From the NCBI GenBank assembly GCA_903850725.1, contig CAINMG010000119.1, positions 1 through 15,581 on the forward strand: a stretch of 15,581 nucleotides of DNA. The letters are read 5' to 3'. This stretch comes from Candidatus Staskawiczbacteria bacterium (GTDB taxonomy: Bacteria; Patescibacteriota; Minisyncoccia; Minisyncoccales; Staskawiczbacteraceae). Shown piece after piece: positions 1 through 7,348 of the stretch. Both the position numbers and the translations under genes were made by a program. Under the pieces are notes generated by a model. That model worked only from the letters and a program-made list of their open reading frames with translations, was not told where the DNA came from and made no database searches. Numbering within the stretch: the stretch's first letter is position 1; every line of letters starts with the position of its first letter.

Positions 1-88
1 AAAAGTCATTTAAATAGTTAGTTTTTTAAAAAAATCATAAAAAATTATTAAAATTTGTACTCTGAAAAACCATCTATCTTTTCCACTT

Positions 89-1102
89 TTGCTGTCTAGT
101 TTACGCAGACCACCTTACATTATCACCCTAGCCAGCTCAAATACCACTCCAGCCATTCTCTCCAAATCATCAGGCCAAGTAGTTTGTGATTACCTCAATG
201 TCAGTTACAGCACAGCCCAAGGCGGAGCAACCTGGAACCCAGGAGTACACTCCACAAACCAAGGAAGCAACACAGGTTGGGATTTTACATATCCAACAAC
301 CCATTCGACTGCGGTCTCAGGGCAAGCCACCTACACATTCAACACTTGGACAAACAACAATGTCACAGTCACTCTAACCTGCACCGACAACACAGGTGGA
401 ACTGGTTGCGACTCAAGCTATCCTAAATACTGCATAGACACAACCAACACTTGTGATCCATCAATAACAGGCACAAGCTACACAACTCCATTTACCATCA
501 GCACCGCAGGCACAAGTTTCGTGCGCTACTTCTCACAAGACCAAGTCCCAAACATAGAAACCACACAAAGCAAAACCATCAAGATAGACACCACATCTCC
601 ACAAGTAAACGCAGGAGATAATTACAGCACAGGTTCCACCACCGGCCAAAGCGTGCAGTTCACTCAAGCGGGAACAGTCACAGATCCAGACATCGGAGCA
701 GACCCTTCGACAGGCTCAGGGCAAGCAGGTTCGGGAATTGCAACCTATCTCTGGCAAAAAGTCTCAGGTCCGGGATCAATTACTTTTGGTCAAGCCACAC
801 AATCAAGCACCACCATCTGGAGCCCAACTGATGGAACATATGTAATCAGTCTGACAGCCACCGACAACGCAGGCAACTCCACAACCGATGACTTTACTTT
901 GCTTTGGAGTACTACTCTACCAAGCGCAAGTACCATAGACACCACAAGAATAGGAGGTAACAACGCGCAAGTATTAGCACGGGTATCAGTACCAACACAA
1001 CAAATAACTAGAGAACAATTGATAATTCAAATCAAAGCCAAAATACAAGAACTAATACAACAGTTAATGTTAATGCTTCAAGAAGAAGCAAGAAAGAGAT
1101 AA
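89..1102 (+). CDS. Fragment of an Ig-like/PKD surface protein, probably 5'-truncated
   Basis: The open frame has no ATG at its head; the first usable codon is TTG at 89, with no ribosome binding site and no signal peptide, so the 5' part is probably missing. Residues about 20-170 look like a bacterial Ig-like surface domain with five cysteines (33, 98, 107, 115, 122), ending in the strand KTIKIDTTSP. Residues about 172-273 resemble a PKD-type domain (SGPGSITFG, then TDGTYVISLTATDNAG). Residues 308-337 form a Gln/Leu-rich amphipathic helix ending in basic residues, a tail I associate with CPR surface proteins. Base composition is unlike the neighbours: hand counts of 60-base lines at 181 and 361 give 31 G+C each, against 18 in pilB at 1741, and the strand is C-rich. 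Two short repeats lie in frame inside it. I infer a horizontally acquired or rearranged remnant; it may not be expressed. Confidence 0.55.
   Translation: MLSSLRRPPYIITLASSNTTPAILSKSSGQVVCDYLNVSYSTAQGGATWNPGVHSTNQGSNTGWDFTYPTTHSTAVSGQATYTFNTWTNNNVTVTLTCTDNTGGTGCDSSYPKYCIDTTNTCDPSITGTSYTTPFTISTAGTSFVRYFSQDQVPNIETTQSKTIKIDTTSPQVNAGDNYSTGSTTGQSVQFTQAGTVTDPDIGADPSTGSGQAGSGIATYLWQKVSGPGSITFGQATQSSTTIWSPTDGTYVISLTATDNAGNSTTDDFTLLWSTTLPSASTIDTTRIGGNNAQVLARVSVPTQQITREQLIIQIKAKIQELIQQLMLMLQEEARKR
304..327 (+). repeat. Interspersed short repeat, copy A, inside surface-protein fragment
   Basis: A 24-nt stretch begins TTCGAC and ends CTCAGGGCAAGC, with six bases between. It is read in frame as STAVSGQA. 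It matches copy B at 706-726 except for a 3-nt length difference and spacer changes. Repeats of this TTCGAC...CTCAGG type are, from memory, dispersed in many environmental bacterial genomes, often inserted inside coding sequence. Confidence 0.5.
706..726 (+). repeat. Interspersed short repeat, copy B, inside surface-protein fragment
   Basis: A 21-nt stretch begins TTCGAC and ends CTCAGGGCAAGC, with three bases between, and is read in frame as STGSGQA. It lies in a loop of the PKD-like domain, between VTDPDIGAD and SGIATYLW, where such domains usually have only a short turn. This suggests insertion of a small mobile repeat into the gene. Confidence 0.55.
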
Positions 1103-1145
1103 AGAATAAAAGAAATAAATAATAAAAGTAGGGCTGTGGAAAACT

Positions 1146-1173
1146 TTGTTGCATATTTTATTTGTGGTATAAT
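1146..1173 (+). promoter_or_regulatory. Sigma70-type promoter with extended -10 for the pilus operon
   Basis: A perfect -10 hexamer TATAAT (1168-1173) is preceded by TGG, giving an extended -10. A -35-like TTGTTG (1146-1151) lies 16 nt upstream. It is the only well-formed promoter seen between the surface-protein fragment and the response regulator, and would start transcription around 1180, leaving a leader of about 58 nt. I infer that it drives the response regulator and the pilus genes behind it. Confidence 0.6.
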
Positions 1174-1237
1174 TATTTAATTGAAAATGATTTTAAATTA
1201 GCAGTTTAATAATAGGATATAAAATTGCTGGATTATT

Positions 1238-1615
1238 ATGGTAAATAAAAAAATAAAAATATTAATAGCAGAAGATGAAAGATCAATTGCCAATGCTTTG
1301 AGTTTAAAATTATCACATGAGGGATTTGATGTAAAAGTCTCTTCTAATGGCAAAGATGCGTTGGAAATTTTAGATGTTGCTAATTTTGATTTGCTTATTT
1401 TAGATTTGATGATGCCAGAAATTGGCGGGTTTGAAGTACTAGAAAAATTAAAAGAGAAAAACATTAAAACCCCTGTTTTTATTGCCTCTAATCTTTCGCA
1501 ACCAGAAGATATAAGCAAGGCCAAAGCCTTGGGAGCTGTTGATTTTTTTATAAAATCAGATACGCCAGTATCTGATATAGTTTTAAAAATTAAAAAGTAT
1601 TTTAAAATAACTTAG
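1238..1615 (+). CDS. Single-domain (CheY-like) response regulator
   Basis: A 125-residue receiver domain with no output domain. The acidic pocket is E12-D13, the phospho-acceptor is D56 in LLILDLMMPE, the switch Ser/Thr is S84, the aromatic switch position is F104 and the conserved Lys is K106. Such stand-alone receivers act by protein-protein contact; in type IV pilus systems (PilG/PilH type) they tune pilus motor activity. Here it is the first gene after the promoter and lies 65 nt before the assembly ATPase, so control of this pilus is a reasonable inference. No histidine kinase is adjacent; the only sensor-like protein in the window (14939-15460) has no kinase part. The ATG at 1238 gives the full first beta strand; no clear ribosome binding site is visible. 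Confidence 0.88.
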   Translation: MVNKKIKILIAEDERSIANALSLKLSHEGFDVKVSSNGKDALEILDVANFDLLILDLMMPEIGGFEVLEKLKEKNIKTPVFIASNLSQPEDISKAKALGAVDFFIKSDTPVSDIVLKIKKYFKIT

Positions 1616-1666
1616 AAAATCTATTTTGCAATATTCATAATATTTTTTATTGTTTTGTAGATTTTC
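1615..1666 (+). other. Long AT-rich hairpin between response regulator and pilB
   Basis: A 9-nt arm at 1615-1623 (starting at the last base of the stop codon) is perfectly complementary to 1658-1666. After a symmetric 5 x 5 internal loop a second helix forms between CAATA (1629-1633) and TATTG (1648-1652). It fills nearly the whole intergenic gap. It lacks a GC-rich stem and a following T-run, so it is not a good intrinsic terminator; mRNA processing or attenuation is possible. Confidence 0.35.
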
Positions 1667-1680
1667 AAAGGTTTGTTTAA

Positions 1681-3327
1681 ATGAAAATTGATCAAACAAA
1701 AATAAAAGAGATTTTATTGCAAGGTAGCTATATTGGCGTTGAAGATGTAAAAAAAGCCCAGTCTTTTGTAGAGAAAAATAAAGGTGATTTTTTGGACTAT
1801 TTTATAAATCAAGGCCTTTTAACTGCAGATTTAATCGGACAAGCATCTGCTGAATATTTTAAAGTTGCATATTTAGATTTAAATACCAATATTCCAGAAA
1901 AAGATTTGGTTTTGAAAATTCCAGAAGAATTTGCTAGAAAATTTAGAGTTATTTTATTTAAAGAAACAAAAACAGAAGTTGTTGTGGCTACTGATGATCC
2001 AGAAGCAAATGGTTTGATAGAAGAAATTGTAAAAATTTTCCCAGATAAAAAAATTGCTATTGGTTTTTCGCTTAGCGAAGATATTGATGCTTTGCTTTTA
2101 TTTTATAAAAAAACTTTAGATACAAGATTTGGCAAAATAATTGCTGACAAGAAAAGAGTTGCTCCAGAAATTATAGATGAAATAATTGCAGATGCTTTGG
2201 GATTTAAAGCTTCTGATATACATTTTGATCCCTTAGAAAAAGAAATAATAATTAGATTTAGAATTGATGGAGTTTTGCAAGAAGCAGGTAGGATAGCCAA
2301 AGAATATTACGAAACTATTTTAAATAGAGTAAAAGTTCAAGCAAAATTGAGAATTGATGAGCATTTTAATCCTCAAGATGGAGCTATTAGATTTCAAGAA
2401 AAAAATAAAACAAATCCTATTGATATGCGTGTTTCAATTGTTCCAACTTTAAATGGAGAGAAAATTGCAATTAGGATTTTATCTTCTTATGTAAAAGATT
2501 TAAGCTTGTCAGATGTTGGAATGTCCCAAGATATGCAAGAGCAAATTATAAAAAGCTCCAAAAAATCTTTTGGAATGATCTTGGTTATTGGTCCTACTGG
2601 GTCTGGCAAAACCACAACACTATACACCTTGCTTAAAAAGATAAATACACCAGAAATAAATATAACTACAATTGAAGACCCTGTAGAATATAAAATTGAT
2701 GGGATAAACCAAATACAAGCAAACTCGCAAACTAACTTAACCTTTGCTAGGGGATTAAGGTCTATTTTAAGGCAAGATCCAAATATAATTTTAGTTGGAG
2801 AGATAAGGGATGAGGAAACAGCAGATATTGCGGTTAATGCAACCCTCACAGGACATTTATTATTTTCCACTTTCCATGCAAATAATGTGGCTGGTGCTAT
2901 CCCGCGATTTTTAGATATTGGAATTGAGCCATTTTTGCTTAGTTCTACCTTGGAATTGGTGATTGCTCAAAGACTTGTTAGGAAAATATGTGATAGTTGC
3001 AGGGTTAGTTATATTGTTGCTAAAGGAGAAATAAGTAAAATTGAACCAGCGTTAAGTAATTTTTTTACAGATAAGTCTTATACTTTGTATAAAGGAAAGG
3101 GTTGTTCTTCATGCGCAAATACTGGGTTTAAAGGAAGAACCGGAGTATTTGAGTTTTTGACAATGACTCCAGAAATGCAGGATTTAATAGTAAAACGTCC
3201 ATCATCAAAAGATATTGTTGAGCTTGCAAAAAAGCAAGGGTTTAGAACAATGCTTGAAGATGGAGTCGAAAAAGTAAAAAATGGGACAACAAGTCTTGAG
3301 GAATTACTCAGGGTTGTTGCTCCATAA
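1681..3327 (+). CDS. pilB: PilB/GspE-type type IV pilus assembly ATPase
   Basis: Cytoplasmic hexameric ATPase that powers pilin extraction from the membrane and fibre assembly. At 548 residues it is near the usual PilB/GspE length. An N-terminal MshE/T2SSE-N-like regulatory region (about 1-140) precedes the ATPase core. Visible motifs are Walker A GPTGSGKTT (304-312, K310), the Asp box IEDPVEY (331-337), Walker B with catalytic E374 in LVGEIRDEE, and the His box GHLLFSTFHANN (391-402). The zinc-binding tetracysteine C437-x2-C440 and C475-x2-C478 separates it from the retraction ATPase PilT, which lacks it. The ATG at 1681 has a weak AAGG (1668-1671) upstream. Its usual partner pilC is displaced about 2.8 kb downstream by a restriction-modification module. 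Confidence 0.95.
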   Translation: MKIDQTKIKEILLQGSYIGVEDVKKAQSFVEKNKGDFLDYFINQGLLTADLIGQASAEYFKVAYLDLNTNIPEKDLVLKIPEEFARKFRVILFKETKTEVVVATDDPEANGLIEEIVKIFPDKKIAIGFSLSEDIDALLLFYKKTLDTRFGKIIADKKRVAPEIIDEIIADALGFKASDIHFDPLEKEIIIRFRIDGVLQEAGRIAKEYYETILNRVKVQAKLRIDEHFNPQDGAIRFQEKNKTNPIDMRVSIVPTLNGEKIAIRILSSYVKDLSLSDVGMSQDMQEQIIKSSKKSFGMILVIGPTGSGKTTTLYTLLKKINTPEINITTIEDPVEYKIDGINQIQANSQTNLTFARGLRSILRQDPNIILVGEIRDEETADIAVNATLTGHLLFSTFHANNVAGAIPRFLDIGIEPFLLSSTLELVIAQRLVRKICDSCRVSYIVAKGEISKIEPALSNFFTDKSYTLYKGKGCSSCANTGFKGRTGVFEFLTMTPEMQDLIVKRPSSKDIVELAKKQGFRTMLEDGVEKVKNGTTSLEELLRVVAP

Positions 3328-3355
3328 AAATTAAAATTAAATTTAGTTATTAAGT

Positions 3356-5182
3356 ATGGCAAACGAAAGAAAAACAGAAAATATTGTTCGCTCTCATTTT
3401 GAAAAATTTAAAGATTTTTTGATAATAGAGGAGCAATCATCTTCTAGCTCAAAAATAAATAAACTTTTACAAGGTGCTTCAAAAAGAGGTGATGGCGTTG
3501 GAAGGCCAGAGTTTTTAATTACCTTTAAAAATAATCCAAATTTTTTAATTGTTGTTGAATGCAAGGCAAATATTCTAAAGCACGAAAGTGGGAGTAGAGA
3601 TAAATTCTCTGAATATGCCGTTGATGGAGCATTGCTTTATGCCTCTTATTTGTCTAAGGAATTTGATGTATTATCAATTGCTATCAGTGGTGAAGATATA
3701 AAACATTTAAGAATTTCTCATTTTTTACAACTTAAAAATGAAAAAAAAGCAGAATTAATTTTTAGTGATAAGTTGTTAGAACCACAAAATTATTTAGACG
3801 AATATATTAAAAGCCCACAAAAAGTTAGACAAGACTATAATGCTTTATTAGATTTTACAAAACATTTAAATGATGAATTGCATTTAAATAAAATACTTGA
3901 AAGCCAACGAAGTTTGTTAATAAGTTGTATTTTGATTGCACTGGAAAATTCAGCATTTAAAACTTCTTATAAATCACAAAAAACGCCCCAAAATTTAGCA
4001 GATGCCTTAGTGAAAACAGTATCCGATGAACTGGAAAGTGCCAATATAAGAGGTAAAAAACTTGAAAACCTCAATGTGCAGTTTAGTTTTATTAAAACAG
4101 ATATGTCCTTATCAACTAAAGAAAATGTTTTAAAGGGTCTTATCGATGAAATTGATGAAAATATAAATTCTTTTATGAAAAGCCACGAATATTTTGATGT
4201 TTTAGGGCAACTTTATATTGAGTTTTTAAGATATGCAAATAGTGATAAAGGTTTGGGAATTGTTCTAACACCCCCTCATATTACAGAATTTTTTTCGGAG
4301 TTAGCGCAAGTTAACAAAAATACAATTGCTTACGATAATTGCACTGGGACTGGTGGATTTTTAATTTCTGCTATGAAAAAGATGGTTGCTGACGCAAAAG
4401 GAGACGAGGAAATAATCAAAAATATAAAAGCAAGGCAACTTATTGGAGCAGAATATCAGGCTCATATTTTTGCACTTGCAGTTTCTAATATGTATATTCA
4501 TCAAGATGGGAAAACAAATATAATAAACGGAAACTGTTTTGATAAAGAAATAATTGAGGAAGTAAAATCTAAAAAACCTACAGTTGGCTTATTAAACCCA
4601 CCTTATAAATCAGATAAAAAGAATGATATTGATGAATTAGAATTTGTGTTAAATAATTTAGAATGTTTAGTCGATGGTGGAACTTGCGTTGCTATTGTGC
4701 CAATGCAAAGTGCTTTAGCGCAAACGGGAAAGGTTTATGAATATAAAAAACAATTATTAGAGAAACATACATTAGAAGCTGTTTTATCGATGCCAAGCGA
4801 ATTATTTTTTAATTCAGATGTCGGAGTTGTGTCGTGTATAATGGTTTTTACAGCGCACAAGCCACATCCAAAAAATAAGGAAACATATTTTGGATATTAC
4901 AAAGATGATGGGTTCGAAAAAAGGAAAACTAAAGGCAGGATTGATGTTTATGGAAAATGGGAAAAAATAGAAGAAAAATGGATTTCTTATTTTATAAATA
5001 GAAAAAGTAAGGATGGGTTTAGCGTGAACAGAGTTATTTCTGCAGATGATGAGTGGTGTGCTGAAGCATATATGAAAACAGATTATAATAAATTATCAAA
5101 ACAAGATTTCTTAAAATCAATTAAGGAATATGTATTATTTAGTGAATTATATTTAAAAAATAATGAAACTGATACCAATTAA
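3356..5182 (+). CDS. BcgI-like (type IIB) fused endonuclease-adenine methyltransferase, A subunit
   Basis: One polypeptide carries DNA cleavage and N6-adenine methylation. Residues about 40-75 hold a PD-(D/E)xK nuclease motif: P51-E52, then E68-C-K70 in LIVVECKA. A helical region (about 150-290) leads to an HsdM-like gamma-class methyltransferase with motif I DNCTGTGGF (from D327) and motif IV N414-P-P-Y417. The next gene is a separate specificity subunit overlapping by 20 nt. A roughly 600-residue nuclease-methylase plus a roughly 320-residue specificity protein is the architecture of BcgI (heterotrimeric, cutting on both sides of its site), not of classical type I systems, which need a helicase HsdR that is absent here. 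The exact cutting mode is inferred. It starts 28 nt after pilB in the same direction and looks like an insertion into the pilus operon. All key motifs are intact, so it is probably active. Confidence 0.85.
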   Translation: MANERKTENIVRSHFEKFKDFLIIEEQSSSSSKINKLLQGASKRGDGVGRPEFLITFKNNPNFLIVVECKANILKHESGSRDKFSEYAVDGALLYASYLSKEFDVLSIAISGEDIKHLRISHFLQLKNEKKAELIFSDKLLEPQNYLDEYIKSPQKVRQDYNALLDFTKHLNDELHLNKILESQRSLLISCILIALENSAFKTSYKSQKTPQNLADALVKTVSDELESANIRGKKLENLNVQFSFIKTDMSLSTKENVLKGLIDEIDENINSFMKSHEYFDVLGQLYIEFLRYANSDKGLGIVLTPPHITEFFSELAQVNKNTIAYDNCTGTGGFLISAMKKMVADAKGDEEIIKNIKARQLIGAEYQAHIFALAVSNMYIHQDGKTNIINGNCFDKEIIEEVKSKKPTVGLLNPPYKSDKKNDIDELEFVLNNLECLVDGGTCVAIVPMQSALAQTGKVYEYKKQLLEKHTLEAVLSMPSELFFNSDVGVVSCIMVFTAHKPHPKNKETYFGYYKDDGFEKRKTKGRIDVYGKWEKIEEKWISYFINRKSKDGFSVNRVISADDEWCAEAYMKTDYNKLSKQDFLKSIKEYVLFSELYLKNNETDTN

Positions 5183-6116
5183 TAAATTATTTGATATAAG
5201 ATACGGGACCAACCTAGAGCTTGTTAATTTAGAACAATGCACAAAAATAGATCTTAATTCTATAAATTTTATATCAAGAACAGAATATAATAATGGCATA
5301 TCTGCTTTTGTTTTTAAATTAAATGATGTTGTGCCAAATCCTAGCCGCACTATATCTGTGGCTGGTGGGGGGTCTGTTTTGTCCTCTTTTTATCAGAAAG
5401 AAATTTATTATAGTGGAAGAGATATCTATATTCTTATTCCAAAAGAAAAAATGACAGAATTAGAAATGTTGTTTTATGCATTTTGTTTAACAAAAAATAA
5501 ATACAAATATAGTTACGGTAGGCAGGTTAACAAGACATTGAAAGACATTTTAGTGCCAGATAAAATTTCTGATGAATATAAAAATATTGATTTAAAAAAA
5601 ATAAACACATTAAAAAAAGAAAAAATACTAAATAAGATTATTGATTTAAACATTAAAGATTGGAAATTCTTTACATTAAATAATTTATTTAAGATAACTG
5701 GAAGTAAAACAACTCCATTATCAGAGCTAGAGGAATATGGAATTGGGAAGTATCCTTTTGTTACGACGCAGGCAACCAACAATGGTGTGGCAGGATTCTA
5801 TAACTTTTATACAGAAGAAGAAAATATTTTAACTATTGACAGTGCAGTTTTAGGCTATTGTTCTTATCAACCAGAAAAATTTTCAGCAAGCGACCACGTT
5901 GAAAAACTTATGCCAAAATTTAATATGAATAAATATATAGCAATGTTTTTAATAACAATTTTAAATCTAGAACAATATCGTTATAATTATGGTAGAAAAT
6001 GCAGTCAAGATAGAATGGAACAAATAAAAATAAAGTTACCATCAAAAAATAATGAACCAGATTGGCAATTTATGGAAAATTATATAAAATCATTATCTTT
6101 TTCAGCTACTTTATAG
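5163..6116 (+). CDS. BcgI-like / HsdS-type DNA specificity subunit, B subunit
   Basis: Target-recognition subunit of the preceding nuclease-methyltransferase. It has two target recognition domains (about 1-135 and 165-295). Each begins with a (K)LxxLF-type helix (INKLFDI and LNNLFKI) and ends with a matching motif, YSYGRQ (116-121) and YNYGRK (274-279), about 158 residues apart. A Lys-rich helical linker (about 135-165) separates them. This pseudo-symmetry predicts a bipartite recognition site with a fixed gap. At 317 residues it is close to BcgIB and shorter than most HsdS. The ATG at 5163 overlaps the A gene by 20 nt, indicating translational coupling. The recognition sequence cannot be read from the protein. 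Confidence 0.82.
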   Translation: MKLIPINKLFDIRYGTNLELVNLEQCTKIDLNSINFISRTEYNNGISAFVFKLNDVVPNPSRTISVAGGGSVLSSFYQKEIYYSGRDIYILIPKEKMTELEMLFYAFCLTKNKYKYSYGRQVNKTLKDILVPDKISDEYKNIDLKKINTLKKEKILNKIIDLNIKDWKFFTLNNLFKITGSKTTPLSELEEYGIGKYPFVTTQATNNGVAGFYNFYTEEENILTIDSAVLGYCSYQPEKFSASDHVEKLMPKFNMNKYIAMFLITILNLEQYRYNYGRKCSQDRMEQIKIKLPSKNNEPDWQFMENYIKSLSFSATL

Positions 6117-6146
6117 TTTTAATTATTATAATTTAATAGCAAATTT

Positions 6147-7280
6147 ATGCAAGAAATAAAAGTTAGAAGGTCATATCAAAAAGAAGGTTTTACAAGGCCA
6201 GTTTTTGAGTATAGGCCAGATTGGCCATATGTTAGTATTGGTTTTGGAAATGAAAAAGATTTTTTTATTGAGAATTTAGCTTTATTAATTTCTTCTGGAA
6301 TGGGGATCTCTTCGGCACTGGAAGCGATGCTTTCAACTTTAAAGAGCTGGAAAATGAAAAGAATTGTAAAATATGTTGAGGAATCAGTAAGTGCAGGACT
6401 GCCTTTGTGGGAGGCTTTCGAAGAGACTAAATTATTCCCTCAAAGAGTTATTTCTATTATTAAATCAGGAGAAGAATCAGGTCGCTTGCCAGAACATTTG
6501 AATTTAGTAACCTTGCAACTTCACAAAGAAAAAGTTTTTAAATCAAGAATCAAGTCAGCACTTTTGTATCCTGGAATTGTTTTGTTTTTGGCATTTACAG
6601 TTGGTCTTTGGATCTCATGGTTTGTTTTACCAAAAATCGTTTCTGTTTTTAACCAACCAGTGGCATCTTTGCCTTTAGCTACCAGAGTTCTGCTTTTTAT
6701 TAGTGATCTTTTCAAAAATTATGGATTAGTTGCGGTTCCATCCTTGATTGTTTTGGCTGGGATTTTAATTTATTTTTTGTTTGTCAATAAAAAAACTAAA
6801 TTTATTGGGGATTATATTCTTTTTATGATACCTGGGGTAAGGGAATTGGTAAAAGGTGTAGAAATTGGTAGGTTTGGTTATATTTTTGGGGCATTATTAC
6901 AATCTGGTTTTTTAATTGACGAATCTTTAGAGTCAATAAAACAAGGGTCTGATTATAGAGCTTATAGAAAATTTTATTCATATTTACAGGAAAGTATTAA
7001 TAAGGGAGAAACATTTAAGTCATCTTTTGCTTCCTTTAAACACTCGGATAGGTATATACCAGGACACATTCAACAATTAATAATTGCTTCTGAAAAATCA
7101 GGACATTTACCCGAAACTTTAATAAGGATTGGTGTAATTTTTGAGGAAAAAACAGAAGCAATGTCGCGAGATTTAGCTACTGTTTTAGAGCCAATAGTGC
7201 TTGTATTTGTTGGATTGGTTGTTGGATTTGTTTTATCTGCTGTAATTACCCCAATTTATGAATTACCAAACCAAATATAA
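6147..7280 (+). CDS. pilC: PilC/GspF-type inner-membrane platform protein
   Basis: Integral membrane protein on which the pilus or pseudopilus is assembled, working with PilB. Two T2SSF domains are visible, each with the conserved helical signature: SGEESGRLPE (107-116) and ASEKSGHLPE (314-323). Membrane segments lie at about 140-164, 192-213 and 346-368, the usual three. At 377 residues it is slightly shorter than typical PilC (about 400), mostly at the N-terminus. The ATG at 6147 has no clear ribosome binding site and follows the specificity subunit by 30 nt, so translation may depend on the upstream message. The pilB and pilC genes normally adjoin; here they are separated only by the two restriction-modification genes. 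Confidence 0.93.
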   Translation: MQEIKVRRSYQKEGFTRPVFEYRPDWPYVSIGFGNEKDFFIENLALLISSGMGISSALEAMLSTLKSWKMKRIVKYVEESVSAGLPLWEAFEETKLFPQRVISIIKSGEESGRLPEHLNLVTLQLHKEKVFKSRIKSALLYPGIVLFLAFTVGLWISWFVLPKIVSVFNQPVASLPLATRVLLFISDLFKNYGLVAVPSLIVLAGILIYFLFVNKKTKFIGDYILFMIPGVRELVKGVEIGRFGYIFGALLQSGFLIDESLESIKQGSDYRAYRKFYSYLQESINKGETFKSSFASFKHSDRYIPGHIQQLIIASEKSGHLPETLIRIGVIFEEKTEAMSRDLATVLEPIVLVFVGLVVGFVLSAVITPIYELPNQI

Positions 7281-7328
7281 ATTAAATGAAGATTTTGCCC
7301 AGTACCATTTTTAATGTAATTTTTTAAA

Positions 7329-7336
7329 AGAGGTGA
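7329..7336 (+). promoter_or_regulatory. Shine-Dalgarno sequence for the H-like modular pilin
   Basis: AGAGGTGA is the clearest ribosome binding site in the window, 12 nt before the ATG at 7349. It supports this start over nearby GTG and TTG codons, which are out of frame. Strong initiation here suggests the pilin cluster is translated independently of pilC. Confidence 0.5.
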
Positions 7337-7348
7337 ATTTGCAATAAT

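Noticed and set aside
3356..6116. Classical type I (HsdRMS) restriction system
   Set aside because: No HsdR helicase-translocase is present, and the methyltransferase already carries an N-terminal PD-(D/E)xK nuclease. The two-gene BcgI-like layout fits better.
7295..7320. Possible promoter before the H-like pilin (TTGCCC and TGTAAT)
   Set aside because: The hexamers are only 14 nt apart and the -10 is a poor match. I could not support it beyond the chance level in AT-rich DNA.
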